Shown: in pieces, positions 32,644 through 42,340 of the stretch
How the letters are laid out: each line of letters starts with the position of its first letter
Position numbering within the stretch: position 1 is the first letter of the stretch
Assembly (NCBI GenBank): GCA_026391735.1
Contig: JAPLDL010000019.1
Span: forward strand, 124,001-188,000
DNA length: 64,000 bases
Source of the DNA: Bacteroidota bacterium
GTDB lineage: Bacteria; Bacteroidota; Bacteroidia; Bacteroidales; FEN-979
Reading direction: 5' to 3'
Notes under the pieces: generated by a model
Seen by the model: the letters and a program-made list of their open reading frames with translations, nothing else
Databases searched by the model: none
What the model was told of the DNA's origin: nothing
Translations under genes and position numbers: made by a program

Positions 32644-35145
32644 TTGGAATCGACTCAATTTTACACCGACGTCATCCTTCCTCTGCCGCTGCCGGGTTCA
32701 TTTACCTATGCAATCCCTGTTGAATTAGTTGAAAAGGTCGGCATTGGATACCGGGTTGTAGTCCAGTTCGGGAACAGGAAAATTTATACAGCCCTGGTCA
32801 GAAAAATCCACAGGGAGGTTGACGCCTCAAGAGACTTCAAGGAAATCCTTTCGGTGCTTGATGATACTCCACTGGTCAGCGAATGGCAATTCAGGTTCTG
32901 GGACTGGATGGCATCGTATTATTTGTGCACCGCAGGTGAAGTTATGAACGCCGCCTTGCCTTCTGCGTTTAAGCTGGCCAGCGAAACCCGTGTTGCAATA
33001 AACCCCGGTTACCTTATCGACTCGGTAACCCTGAACGAAAAGGAGTTTACACTGGCTGAAACCCTGTATAACGCAAAGAAAAGTATTGAAATATCAAGAA
33101 TATCAAGGATCATCGGTCAACAGAAGGTCATTCCCGTGGTCAAGACACTCATGGAAAAAGGAGTGATCGTTCTGGAGGAAGAAGTTAAAGAAAAGTACCG
33201 TCCGAAAAAAGAAACATTTATTCGTCTTGATGAATCATATTCTGCGGATGAGGAATCCCTAAGGCAATTGTTCGACCAGCTCGAACGCAGGGCCAGAAAG
33301 CAGCTTGAAATACTGATGACCTGGATACAGCTTTCGAAGCAAGGTCTGGGCGAAATTAAGGCAGTAAAAAAGGAAGAGCTCCTTAGAAAATCAGGATGTA
33401 CGCCGGCTGTGCTTGAGAGCATGTTGAAAAAAAATATTTTCATCCTGGATGAAAAACCGGTGGTAAAAATTCTGGCAGGAAAACCTGAATCGGATCCCTC
33501 TTCTATAACCCTGAGCGATGAGCAGGAGCGGACTATTACAGAGATCCGTGATGCCTGGACGGCCAAAGACGTGGTACTTCTTCACGGGGTTACCTCATCC
33601 GGGAAAACAGAGATCTATATAAAACTGATTGCCGAGACCATTGCCCGGGGTAAACAGGTGCTTTACCTGCTACCCGAGATAGCGCTTACAACCCAGATCA
33701 TCAACCGCCTGAGGAAATATTTCGGCGAAAGGGTGGGAATTTACCATTCACGGTTTAATGACAGCGAAAGAGCAGAGGTTTGGAAGCAGTCGTCTGTAAA
33801 TTCGCAAAACGATGGAGAACGATCTTCCTGTGATATCATTCTGGGCGCCAGGTCGGCAGTTTTTCTTCCGTTCGCTGGTCTCGGGCTTGTTATTGTGGAT
33901 GAAGAGCACGATTCGTCATTCAAACAAATGGATCCGGCTCCACGCTATAACGGGAGGGATGCGGGTTTATTCCTGGCTCATCTCCATGGAGCAAAAGCTG
34001 TGGTCGGTTCGGCTACTCCTGCCATTGAAAGCTATTACAACGCAAAACAAGGAAAATATGCATTGGTAGAGCTTGCCGAGCGCTATGGTGAAATGGAGCT
34101 TCCCCTCATAAAACTGGTAAATATCAGAGACGAGTTGAGAAGAGGGAGAATGAAAACACATTTCTCAACACCCCTTCTCGAACAGCTGTCAGAAGCCATT
34201 AAGAACGGGGAGCAGGCTATTCTCTTTCAGAACCGCCGGGGGTTTTCGCTCAGGCTCGAATGCGAAGCATGCAGCTGGATGCCGTCCTGCAAAAACTGCG
34301 ACGTGACACTGGTTTACCATAAAAAGAGCAACCAGCTGAGATGCCATTACTGCGGCTATGTTGCTTTGGTTCCCCTGGTCTGCCCCGTTTGCCACAGCCC
34401 GGGTGTCAGGATGAAAGGCTTTGGAACCGAGAAAGTAGAAGAAGAACTTGGGATTTTGCTTCCGGGTGCCAGGATCGCCCGCATGGACCTTGATACCACC
34501 CGTAGCAAGCATTCGCACCAGAACATCATCAGCTCATTTGAAGAACGGAAGATCGATGTGCTGGTTGGCACTCAGATGGTTACCAAGGGACTTGATTTTG
34601 ACCATGTAAGCACGGTTTGCATTCTCAATGCCGATAATATGCTTGGTTTTCCCGATTTCCGTTCCGAAGAAAGGAGTTTCCAGCTGATGGCCCAGGTAAG
34701 CGGGCGCTCGGGACGTAAAAAGAAAAGAGGCCTGGTAATTATACAGACATACAACCCGGCCAATATGGTTATTCAGTCGGTAGTGAAGCATGATTATACA
34801 GGGATGTACGAATACCAGATCGGGGAACGCCGTAAATTTAAATACCCTCCGTTTCACAGACTCATCCTTTTAAAAGTCAGGCACAGGGATGCCGAACTGG
34901 TCAACAGGGCGGCTTCGGATCTTGCAAAGAAACTCACAAAAGTATTCGGAAACCGTATTCTGGGCCCCGAATATCCTCCTGTTTCAAGGATCATGAATCA
35001 ATACCTTAAACATATTCTGATCAAAGTGGAAATTGAGTCCTCTGTTGTAACGGCAAAGTCGAAACTGCTCGATATCCTTCACGAATTCTATCAGAAACAG
35101 GAATTTCACCCTGTCAGGGTGCTAATCGATGTGGATCCCCAGTAA
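32644..35145 (+). CDS. priA: Primosomal replication restart helicase PriA
   Basis: PriA reloads the replisome at stalled forks. The 833 aa protein begins with the 3'-DNA-end-binding domain (FYTDVILPLPLPGSFTYAIP). The helicase core has Walker A GVTSSGKTEIY, Walker B VIVDEEHDSSFKQ (DEEH), GSATPAIESY, and motif VI VSGRSGRKKKRG. Zinc-binding cysteines lie in CEACSWMPSCKNC, CHYCG and CPVCHSPG. The start is TTG at 32644: an in-frame TAA lies four codons upstream and no ATG precedes the conserved N-terminus. This rare start may keep expression low. Confidence 0.95.
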   Translation: MESTQFYTDVILPLPLPGSFTYAIPVELVEKVGIGYRVVVQFGNRKIYTALVRKIHREVDASRDFKEILSVLDDTPLVSEWQFRFWDWMASYYLCTAGEVMNAALPSAFKLASETRVAINPGYLIDSVTLNEKEFTLAETLYNAKKSIEISRISRIIGQQKVIPVVKTLMEKGVIVLEEEVKEKYRPKKETFIRLDESYSADEESLRQLFDQLERRARKQLEILMTWIQLSKQGLGEIKAVKKEELLRKSGCTPAVLESMLKKNIFILDEKPVVKILAGKPESDPSSITLSDEQERTITEIRDAWTAKDVVLLHGVTSSGKTEIYIKLIAETIARGKQVLYLLPEIALTTQIINRLRKYFGERVGIYHSRFNDSERAEVWKQSSVNSQNDGERSSCDIILGARSAVFLPFAGLGLVIVDEEHDSSFKQMDPAPRYNGRDAGLFLAHLHGAKAVVGSATPAIESYYNAKQGKYALVELAERYGEMELPLIKLVNIRDELRRGRMKTHFSTPLLEQLSEAIKNGEQAILFQNRRGFSLRLECEACSWMPSCKNCDVTLVYHKKSNQLRCHYCGYVALVPLVCPVCHSPGVRMKGFGTEKVEEELGILLPGARIARMDLDTTRSKHSHQNIISSFEERKIDVLVGTQMVTKGLDFDHVSTVCILNADNMLGFPDFRSEERSFQLMAQVSGRSGRKKKRGLVIIQTYNPANMVIQSVVKHDYTGMYEYQIGERRKFKYPPFHRLILLKVRHRDAELVNRAASDLAKKLTKVFGNRILGPEYPPVSRIMNQYLKHILIKVEIESSVVTAKSKLLDILHEFYQKQEFHPVRVLIDVDPQ

Positions 35146-35171
35146 TCGCTTGTACTTCTGACTGCCCACTC

Positions 35172-35486
35172 TTATTTGTCCTTATCTGCTGCGGTGTCAA
35201 CAACCATATAAAGATCTTCATTGGGTTTTTTCATCAGGTATTTTTCCCTTGCAAACCGCTCCAGCTCTGTTGAATCGGTAAGCAATTTATGGGTAAGTGC
35301 CGAGTCTTTCCTGATCTCATCCAGGTAAAAATGTTTTTCCTGCTGAAGATCATCAAGTTTGTCTCTCAGCTTGGCACGGGTAAATACATTATTGCTGTCG
35401 AAAAATACCATCCAAACAATAAAAGCCACCGTAATGAGGAAGTATTTATTGATAACGATCTTCAGTATTTTCTTCAGGGTCTTCAA
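35172..35486 (-). CDS. FtsB/DivIC-type septum formation initiator
   Basis: This 104 aa bitopic protein has a short basic N-terminus, one membrane helix (YFLITVAFIVWMVFF, about 14-28) and a coiled coil (AKLRDKLDDLQQEKHFYLDEI). The ERFAREKYLMKKPNEDLY stretch is the conserved C-terminal block of the family (EKIAREKLGM-like). These proteins link FtsQ/FtsL in the cell-division complex. It is convergent with priA and lies 44 bp upstream of the ppk1 stop side, on the same strand as ppk1. Confidence 0.88.
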   Translation of the reverse strand: MKTLKKILKIVINKYFLITVAFIVWMVFFDSNNVFTRAKLRDKLDDLQQEKHFYLDEIRKDSALTHKLLTDSTELERFAREKYLMKKPNEDLYMVVDTAADKDK

Positions 35487-35530
35487 GTAATATGGTTATT
35501 AAGCTGAATTCCGTTTAAAATATACTGGCT

Positions 35531-37588
35531 TCACACCAGCTTGGCTTTGAGATAGTCGTAAAATTCGAGTTGGGAACGTACTTTAGGAACATTTCCATTC
35601 TTATACTTATTGGCCTCCCGGCCTGTAATGATCCTGGCTTTAACATTATCGGAAAGCTCTATATCCAGCATGTCCTGCAGCTCTTTCTTTAGTTCCTTAT
35701 CTTCCACGGGGCAGGCAACCTCCACACGGTTGTCGAAATTACGTACCATCCAGTCGGCCGAGGTTATATAATACAAAGGTTTGCCGCCATTTGCAAAGGC
35801 CAGTACTCTCGCATGCTCCAGGAAACGGTCAACAATACTGATGCCTTCGATGTTTTCGCTAAGCCCTTCTACACCGGGCAGGATCACACAAATACCGCGT
35901 ATGATTAGTTTGATCTTAACTCCTGCAGCTGAGGCCCGGTATAATTTTCTGACAATGGTCTCGTCAACCAGGCTGTTCAGCTTGACAATCACCCAGGATT
36001 CCTTTCCTGCCCTGGCATTCTTGATTTCCTTGTTGAGCAGTTTGATAAAGAAATTCCTCATTGAAAAAGGCGAAAGGATCAGCTTTTCGAACTTATATGG
36101 CTTCAGGCTTGCTTCCATCATATGAAAAGCGTTCATCACATCATGGCAGATATCCTGTTTGGCCGTGAGCAGGCTTATGTCGGCATAGATCTTTGCCGTG
36201 TCTTCGTTGAAATTTCCAGTGCCTATCAGCGAATAAAAGAAATCCTTGTTGTTTTCTTTACGGCGGATGAGGATAAGTTTGCTGTGAACCTTGAATCCAG
36301 GTATTCCGTGGATTACTTTGACACCTTCATCCCTTAGTCTCTCAGTCCAGTAGATATTGGCCTCTTCGTCAAAACGGGCCTGGAGTTCCATGAACACGGT
36401 CACATATTTTCCGTTCCTGGCTGCGTTGATGAGAGCGTTTATCACATCTGAATTCTTGGCTGCCCTGTAAATGGTCATTTTAATCGAGCGTACTTTCGGA
36501 TCAATGGACGCTTCCCTAAGAAGGTCAATGATATATTGAAAGCTCTGGTAAGGGAAATTCAGCATGATATCCCTTTCCCTAACGATTGAAAGCACTGAAC
36601 GGTTCTCAAAAAGATCCTTATGTTTCAAAGGTGGCAACGGAGAATATTGTAATTCTTTATGCCCCATGCTGGGAAAGCCCATGAAATCCTTGAAGTTATG
36701 ATACCTCCCGCCTCCCCTGGTAGGATCATTCTTCCCGATATCCAGCCTTTTCTGAAGTATCCTCAGCAGATCTGCGCCCATATCTTTGTCAAAGACAAAC
36801 CTTACTGGGACCCCTCTCTTTCTCTGTTTCAGGCTGTCGCTTACAACTTCCAGAAAACTCTTGGCAACGTCGGAGTCGAAATCAAGCTCAGCATCCCTGG
36901 TGATCTTCACGGTATATGCCGAATATGTATCGTATCCGAAGATCGAGAATACCTCCGACAGGCAATATCTCACAACGTCATCCAGAAGTATAACATAATG
37001 ATTATTGTCGTTGGATGGCAGGATGAGAAAACGCGACACCGTACGGGTCGGCAATTCTATCAAGGCAAAGTCGTCTTTTAATTTCTTATTGCTGTGACCC
37101 AGTTTGACGGCAAGGTAGATGGATTTATCAACAAGTGAAGAAATCTCCCTGAGACTGCTGATCATGATAGGGAAGAGGCCAACACGTACCTGTTCCTTGA
37201 AATACTTTTTCACGAAACTACCCTGTTCTTCGTTCAGCTGAGTTTCATCGATAATGAAAATTCCGTGAGATTTTAGTTCCCCAACAATTTCTTCATACAC
37301 ACTCATGAATTCTTTTTCCTGGACCTGGACGATATCGAAGATCTCTTTAAGGACTTTCTTCGGATTGATAGCTGTATCGTATGGCAGGCTTTTGACTTTG
37401 AGCATTCGGTTCAAAGTAGCGACGCGGACTCTGAAAAACTCATCCCTGTTGTTGGAGAAAATGCCGAGGAATTTCAAACGCTCCAGCAGTGGATTGTTTT
37501 TATCGGCCGCTTCCTGTAACACCCTGCCGTTGAAATGCAACCAGCTGATCTCGCGGTTTAAAATGGGTAATTTGAAATTTGCAGCCAT
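35531..37588 (-). CDS. ppk1: Polyphosphate kinase 1
   Basis: PPK1 reversibly makes polyphosphate from ATP. The 685 aa length is typical. The N-terminal domain opens with NREISWLHFNGRVLQEAADKNNPLLERLKFLGIFSNNRDEFF, a very conserved block. SIKMTIYRAAKNSDVINALINAARNGKYVTVFMELQARFDEE binds ATP phosphates, and HGIPGFKVHSKLILIRR near 430 holds the histidine that becomes phosphorylated. A second phospholipase-D-like half follows (GTGNFNEDTAKIYAD, IIRGICVILPGVEGLSENI). It lies 15 bp behind the sixA-like gene, on the same strand. Confidence 0.97.
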   Translation of the reverse strand: MAANFKLPILNREISWLHFNGRVLQEAADKNNPLLERLKFLGIFSNNRDEFFRVRVATLNRMLKVKSLPYDTAINPKKVLKEIFDIVQVQEKEFMSVYEEIVGELKSHGIFIIDETQLNEEQGSFVKKYFKEQVRVGLFPIMISSLREISSLVDKSIYLAVKLGHSNKKLKDDFALIELPTRTVSRFLILPSNDNNHYVILLDDVVRYCLSEVFSIFGYDTYSAYTVKITRDAELDFDSDVAKSFLEVVSDSLKQRKRGVPVRFVFDKDMGADLLRILQKRLDIGKNDPTRGGGRYHNFKDFMGFPSMGHKELQYSPLPPLKHKDLFENRSVLSIVRERDIMLNFPYQSFQYIIDLLREASIDPKVRSIKMTIYRAAKNSDVINALINAARNGKYVTVFMELQARFDEEANIYWTERLRDEGVKVIHGIPGFKVHSKLILIRRKENNKDFFYSLIGTGNFNEDTAKIYADISLLTAKQDICHDVMNAFHMMEASLKPYKFEKLILSPFSMRNFFIKLLNKEIKNARAGKESWVIVKLNSLVDETIVRKLYRASAAGVKIKLIIRGICVILPGVEGLSENIEGISIVDRFLEHARVLAFANGGKPLYYITSADWMVRNFDNRVEVACPVEDKELKKELQDMLDIELSDNVKARIITGREANKYKNGNVPKVRSQLEFYDYLKAKLV

Positions 37589-37603
37589 CAGCCAGGGGCC
37601 CTT

Positions 37604-38104
37604 TCAGGTGGTTTTGAGTTGTTTGGGGGTAATATAAAATTTTAATTCGGAAGTTGATGCCGGTACCTCTTCCCATTTCCCGGTGTGAAAATTAATACAT
37701 ACTACTGCTGATGTGGGCATATATTCTATCCCCGGATGAAGGAACAGGTTTGAAAGTTGGGTAATCAGAGGGTTGTGCCCGATGATCATCAACGAATTAT
37801 AAGTGTCATCAGTTCCGTAAATCAGGTCGAGAAGCCTGTCATAGGGCCCGTCATAAATTTTCCGGTCTTTAAGAATTTTTTTCATGGGATAATCAAGGCT
37901 TGCAGCAAAGAGCTTAGCCGTTTCGTAAGCTCTCACTGCCTGGCTGGATATCATCAGGTCGACCCTGACACCCTCTTTGATTAGAAAATCAGTTACCAGC
38001 CTGGTTTTGATTATTCCTTTCGGCAACAAGGTACGCTGGTCATCAGCCAGGCCGGGTGGGTCCCAGGATGATTTGGCATGGCGGACCAGGTAGAGGGTTT
38101 TCAT
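37604..38104 (-). CDS. SixA-like histidine phosphatase
   Basis: This 166 aa protein of the short histidine-phosphatase branch starts LYLVRHAKSSWDPPGLADDQRTLLPKG, with the catalytic RHA(K/E) at residues 7-10 and the family's D..R.L...G pattern. ISSQAVRAYETAKLFAA (about 54) and LMIIGHNPLITQLSNLF (about 105), with the second catalytic His, complete the set. SixA in E. coli removes phosphate from histidine-phosphotransfer domains; other members act on small molecules, so the substrate is open. It lies between glyA (17 bp) and ppk1 (15 bp), likely cotranscribed. Confidence 0.92.
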   Translation of the reverse strand: MKTLYLVRHAKSSWDPPGLADDQRTLLPKGIIKTRLVTDFLIKEGVRVDLMISSQAVRAYETAKLFAASLDYPMKKILKDRKIYDGPYDRLLDLIYGTDDTYNSLMIIGHNPLITQLSNLFLHPGIEYMPTSAVVCINFHTGKWEEVPASTSELKFYITPKQLKTT

Positions 38105-38121
38105 GGTTTGTCTTTCGCCGG

Positions 38122-39402
38122 TCAGTAAGCAAACAAAGGATAATCAGCCATCATTTCATTCACTCTTTTCTTTACTTTAAGAATAATGTCCTGGTTTTCA
38201 ATATCACTGATAACCTCGTCTATCATATCCACGATAACAGGCATATGTTTTTCTTTCAGTCCGCGGGTTGTTATAGCTGGTGTGCCCACCCTGAGCCCTG
38301 AAGTCTGGAATGGTGATCGGCTGTCAAATGGAACCATATTCTTGTTGACTGTAATGTCGGCCTGGACCAGGGTATTTTCAACCTGTTTCCCGCTGATGTT
38401 GGGAAATTTCTTCCTCAGGTCAATAAGCATCAGGTGGTTGTCAGTTCCACCGGAGATGACATGATACCCTTTTTCAACAAAAGCTTTTGCCATTACAGCA
38501 GCATTTTTCTTTACCTGCAGCACATAATCCATATACTCATCTGAAAGCGCTTCAAAGAAAGAAACAGCCTTGGAGGCGATCACATGTTCAAGCGGCCCTC
38601 CCTGGACTCCGGGAAAAACAGCCGAATCGAGGAGCTGGGAGAACATCTTCACCTCTCCCTTCGGAGTCGTAAGCCCCCATGGATTGGGGAAATCCTTGCC
38701 CATCAGGATCATTCCGCCGCGGGGACCCCTTAACGTCTTATGCGTAGTTGTAGTAACAACATGGCACCAGGGCATAGGATCATTTAATAATCCTCTTGCA
38801 ATAAGACCCGCGGGATGGGCGATATCGGCCATCAGGATAGCGCCGATCTTATCGGCAATTTCACGCATCCTTTTATAGTTCCAGTCACGGGAATAGGCTG
38901 AAGCACCGGCTATGATCATCTTGGGCCTTACCTGCAGGGCCTGGGCTTCCATTTTGTCATAATCAATAACGCCCGTGCTCTGTTCCACCTGGTAGCCAAC
39001 AGCTTTATAAAAAATACCCGAGGAGTTAACCGGTGAGCCGTGCGACAGATGCCCGCCATGGGCAAGGTCAAGGCCCATAAAGGTGTCTCCGGGTTTTAAA
39101 ATGGTCATCAGAACAGCCATATTGGCCTGTGCGCCCGAATGCGGCTGAACATTAGCCCATTCAGCATTGAATAATGTCTTGGCACGATCGATGGCAAGTT
39201 GCTCGCTTTGGTCTACATTCTGGCAGCCTCCGTAATACCGTTTTCCGGGATAACCCTCGGCATATTTGTTTGTAAGACAGGATCCCATGGCCTTTAATAC
39301 CTGGTCGCTGACGAAGTTTTCCGATGCAATAAGTTCAATTCCGCTGTTCTGGCGGTAAAGCTCCTTTTTAATAATGTTAAAAAGTGCAGTGTCTTTCTTC
39401 AT
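38122..39402 (-). CDS. glyA: Serine hydroxymethyltransferase
   Basis: The enzyme converts serine and tetrahydrofolate to glycine and methylene-THF with PLP. The ATG at 39402 ([18 protein letters not shown]) is the natural start; the ORF-track start at 39444 adds 14 residues without family support. [58 protein letters not shown] and [18 protein letters not shown] (PLP lysine) are all intact. The 426 aa length is typical. It heads a minus-strand group with sixA-like and ppk1. The 189-bp gap upstream holds a heptamer repeat array. Confidence 0.97.
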   Translation of the reverse strand: MKKDTALFNIIKKELYRQNSGIELIASENFVSDQVLKAMGSCLTNKYAEGYPGKRYYGGCQNVDQSEQLAIDRAKTLFNAEWANVQPHSGAQANMAVLMTILKPGDTFMGLDLAHGGHLSHGSPVNSSGIFYKAVGYQVEQSTGVIDYDKMEAQALQVRPKMIIAGASAYSRDWNYKRMREIADKIGAILMADIAHPAGLIARGLLNDPMPWCHVVTTTTHKTLRGPRGGMILMGKDFPNPWGLTTPKGEVKMFSQLLDSAVFPGVQGGPLEHVIASKAVSFFEALSDEYMDYVLQVKKNAAVMAKAFVEKGYHVISGGTDNHLMLIDLRKKFPNISGKQVENTLVQADITVNKNMVPFDSRSPFQTSGLRVGTPAITTRGLKEKHMPVIVDMIDEVISDIENQDIILKVKKRVNEMMADYPLFAY

Positions 39403-39490
39403 ATTTAAAATTTTTACAGTACCCGAAACGTTATGAATTAGCAATGAATTACAAAAGTATTAATTTTCCGGCAAATTATTGATCTTTGTA

Positions 39491-39567
39491 TCCGACATCT
39501 GATATCTGATATCTGACATCTGACATCTGACATCTGACATCCGACATCTGACATCTGACATCTGACA
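39491..39567. repeat. Heptamer tandem repeat array (11 x 7 bp)
   Basis: Eleven consecutive 7-mers run TCCGACA, TCTGATA (2), TCTGACA (4), TCCGACA, TCTGACA (3). The array lies between the divergent glyA (start 39402) and the T9SS type B gene (start 39592). The minus-strand ORF 39438..39794 in the ORF track is a translation of it. Such arrays change copy number by slippage. Length change here would alter promoter or leader spacing but not a reading frame. Confidence 0.95.
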
Positions 39568-39591
39568 TCGCCTCCTGCACCCGGCAGGTCA

Positions 39592-40764
39592 ATGTGTATG
39601 GAAAAAGTAAAACTGATATTGCTCCTGCTGCTCTTCCCTCTGGGATTGTCGGCCCAGCTCAATGCCGGCGTTGACGATACCATCAACCCGGGGGTGCCGG
39701 TCACTCTTACAGCTGCATACGGATTGGTCGGTACTGGGATTAATACTACGGATGACGGAGTGGAGGGACCATTCCCGATCGGGTTTGAGTTCACCTTCTT
39801 CGGGAATAAGTATACCCAGTTCTATGTGGGATCCAACGGCTGGATCGGGTTTACATTTAATACGAGGTACATCGGGATAAGTGAACCTTACCGGGTCCCT
39901 AGCCCGAATGAGGATAAAAATCCAAGGGATTGTATTCTCGGGCCTTTTATCGACCTGAATCCTATTCAGGCTGCCAGCCCATATATTTTCTACCGTACGC
40001 TTGGCAAAGAACCCACATGCAGCCTGGTTGTGATGTGGTGCGATTGTCCCATGAATTCATGCCTGGATTCAACCGCTACGTTTCAGATCATTCTTAATGA
40101 AGGAAGCAATACGATCGAGAATCATATAATGAATAAACCATATTGCGACTGGCATGGGAACAGGGGTACGCTTGGACTTCAGAATAAGACCGGAACGATC
40201 GGGTTCCCTGTGCCTGGATATAATGCCACTGCATGGACTATGAAAAATATGGCATTCAAATATACTCCTGTGACGGTCGACAGTTTCCAGATCGCAAGAA
40301 TCCCCTATGATCTGAAACCGATAACCCCGGGAAACAAGGTCTCTTATCGTTGGTTCCAGGCAGGAGACGAAATATCGGAAGATCAGACGATCATCGTGAC
40401 GCCCCTGGAGACTACCACTTATATTGCAAACGCGAAGATCTGCGCTGGGGAAGAATTTTATGATACTGTCACGGTATATGTCCACCAGGTCATTCCTAAC
40501 GCCTTCACTCCCAATGACGACGGACTTAACGACCGTTTCAAAATCCTCGGTTTGCCGGCAGAAAATATAACCAGGTTCCAGATCCAGATTTTCGATCGCT
40601 GGGGCCAGGTCGTATATGAATCAAATAATATTGAAGAAGGCTGGGATGGCACATTCAAGGGAAAGCTTTGTCCCCCTGAAACTTACAACTGGATTATACA
40701 TTACGAAACAAACAGTCGGAAAGACAAAATCTCCAACAAAGGTCAGGTGATGCTTATTCGTTAA
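39592..40764 (+). CDS. Secreted protein with gliding-motility-associated C-terminal domain (T9SS type B)
   Basis: This 390 aa protein has a signal peptide (EKVKLILLLLLFPLGLSAQ; ATG at 39592 or 39598). The main part (about 45-230) contains GIGFEFTFFGNKYTQFYVGSNGWIGF-like strands, TFQIILNEGSNTIENHI and HGNRGTLGLQNKTG. This resembles nidogen-like or lectin-like extracellular beta domains. An Ig-like strand set follows, then VIPNAFTPNDDGLNDRFKI near residue 300, and the CHU_C / type B T9SS domain through IFDRWGQVVYES and PPETYNWIIHYE. It should be exported by the type IX system. No ligand can be named. It lies just beyond the heptamer array and is convergent with the hybrid kinase (11-bp overlap). 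Confidence 0.85.
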   Translation: MCMEKVKLILLLLLFPLGLSAQLNAGVDDTINPGVPVTLTAAYGLVGTGINTTDDGVEGPFPIGFEFTFFGNKYTQFYVGSNGWIGFTFNTRYIGISEPYRVPSPNEDKNPRDCILGPFIDLNPIQAASPYIFYRTLGKEPTCSLVVMWCDCPMNSCLDSTATFQIILNEGSNTIENHIMNKPYCDWHGNRGTLGLQNKTGTIGFPVPGYNATAWTMKNMAFKYTPVTVDSFQIARIPYDLKPITPGNKVSYRWFQAGDEISEDQTIIVTPLETTTYIANAKICAGEEFYDTVTVYVHQVIPNAFTPNDDGLNDRFKILGLPAENITRFQIQIFDRWGQVVYESNNIEEGWDGTFKGKLCPPETYNWIIHYETNSRKDKISNKGQVMLIR

Positions 40765-42328
40765 CCGGCTTTCCGAAGACCATGTTCAGCAAAGAAGAAA
40801 GCTGGTCGTTATTGAAAGGTTTAGCCAGGTAATGATTTGCTCCCCTCTTAAGTATAGCTTCCTTTTCCTGCTGAAGAGTATACCCCGTAACCGCAATGAT
40901 AGGGGTTGACTGATATTGAGGCTTTTGCCTGATGCGTTCAATTGCTTCCCCTCCGTCCATTCCTGGCCCGAGGTTGATATCCATCAGGATACAATCATAA
41001 AGGTTACTGTTTGTCAAATCAATGGCGGAAATACCGTTTTTAGCGATATCAATCCTGTAGTCTTTTTTCAGAAACAGCTTAACAAGATCAATATTGGCCT
41101 CGTTATCCTCTACCAGCAGAAGCAAAGGGGGCGTTGCATCGGGCTCTGGTAGCACGACAGGATCGGCGGTTTTGAATGCTATGTTTTGCCTGCCCTGGTC
41201 TGATTCCGTTGCCGAAGGTATATGAAGTGTGAACGTCGATCCTTTACCTGCCTCGCTTTCGACGTTCAGATGGAAATTTAAAAGATGAATACTCTTTCTT
41301 GTAATGGAAAGGCCGAGCCCGCTTCCTTCGTAAGGCCTGTTATACCCTTCACTTGCCTGCCTGAATTCTTCGAAAATCATTTCCTGTTTCTCAGCAGGTA
41401 TACCTATGCCGGTATCACTGATTTTTATAATAATGTCTCCGGATGTTGATTCGCTTTTAGTCAACTCGACCTTGATCCCTCCTTCATTGGTGAATTTAAC
41501 GGCATTGTCCATTAAATTCAAAATGGATGTTTGAAGAAGGTGCTCGTCACACCGGATAAATATCCCCGGAGCAATATTGCAATTCACTGCAAGTTGCTTT
41601 TGTTTAGCTGCTTCCTTTATGCTTTCTGCCAGGTTTTCAAGAAGGGCCGACAGGTTGACATTTGTCACATTCAGTTTATACCCCGAATCCAGTTGGGCAA
41701 ACGTCATGATTGAATTCAGAGTTCTCATCAGCCGTTTTGCAGAAGTGAGAATATGCTGGGTCATTCCTTTCTGAGCCTCATCGGTGATCATGGTGCCTAG
41801 CATCTCGGTAAACCCAAGTATGCCGTTCATGGGGGTCCGGAATTCATGGCTCATGTTAGCCAGAAGCGAAGATTTCACCCGGCTTGATTCTTCGGCTGCA
41901 AGTTTTGCAATGATGAGCTCCTGCTGGGCCTGTTTCTTTTCAATCCTCACCTGCATCTCTTCAAGCTCCCTGGTGATGGCTGGCCCCAACCTGTTCAGGG
42001 CACTTTTCATCATGTAATCGTTGGCACCACCTTTCATAATACTGACGGCCAGGTCCTCTCCAACAGTGCCTGAAACAAGGATAAACGGAATATCGAGGTT
42101 CCTCGATTTGAAGATCTTCAACGCTTCCTGCCCGCTGAACCCGGGCATGGCATAATCGGAGATCACGATGTCCCAGCCCCCCTTGTCCAGTTCAGCTTCC
42201 ATATCGGGCCTGGTCTTAACCCTTACGTGGTCTACCTCAAACCCGTCTTTTTTAAGCTGACGGATTACAAGAAGGGCATCGGTTTCATCATCCTCGATCA
42301 GCAAGAGCTTAATTTTTGTCATGTCCAA
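40754..42328 (-). CDS. Hybrid kinase: REC-HisKA-HATPase-REC
   Basis: This 524 aa cytoplasmic signalling protein starts with a receiver domain (about 5-120; IEDDETDALLV, phospho-Asp in WDIVISDYAMPG, VSGTVGED). HisKA follows (LANMSHEFRTPMNGILGF, His about 159), then HATPase (LMDNAVKFTNEGG, ISDTGIGIPAEKQ, GSGLGLSITRK) and a second receiver (about 405-520; VEDNEANIDLV, DCILMDINLGPGMDG). The receiver-first order means it likely takes phosphate from another kinase and relays it. The membrane sensor gene is 12 bp upstream and is the obvious partner. No DNA-binding domain is present, so the final output must be elsewhere. Confidence 0.92.
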   Translation of the reverse strand: MDMTKIKLLLIEDDETDALLVIRQLKKDGFEVDHVRVKTRPDMEAELDKGGWDIVISDYAMPGFSGQEALKIFKSRNLDIPFILVSGTVGEDLAVSIMKGGANDYMMKSALNRLGPAITRELEEMQVRIEKKQAQQELIIAKLAAEESSRVKSSLLANMSHEFRTPMNGILGFTEMLGTMITDEAQKGMTQHILTSAKRLMRTLNSIMTFAQLDSGYKLNVTNVNLSALLENLAESIKEAAKQKQLAVNCNIAPGIFIRCDEHLLQTSILNLMDNAVKFTNEGGIKVELTKSESTSGDIIIKISDTGIGIPAEKQEMIFEEFRQASEGYNRPYEGSGLGLSITRKSIHLLNFHLNVESEAGKGSTFTLHIPSATESDQGRQNIAFKTADPVVLPEPDATPPLLLLVEDNEANIDLVKLFLKKDYRIDIAKNGISAIDLTNSNLYDCILMDINLGPGMDGGEAIERIRQKPQYQSTPIIAVTGYTLQQEKEAILKRGANHYLAKPFNNDQLSSLLNMVFGKPVNE

Positions 42329-42340
42329 ACGATTACTTGA

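Noticed and set aside
39491-39567. A CRISPR array because of regular repeats.
   Set aside because: Units are 7 bp with no spacers; this is a microsatellite. The minus ORF 39438..39794 is only a translation of it.
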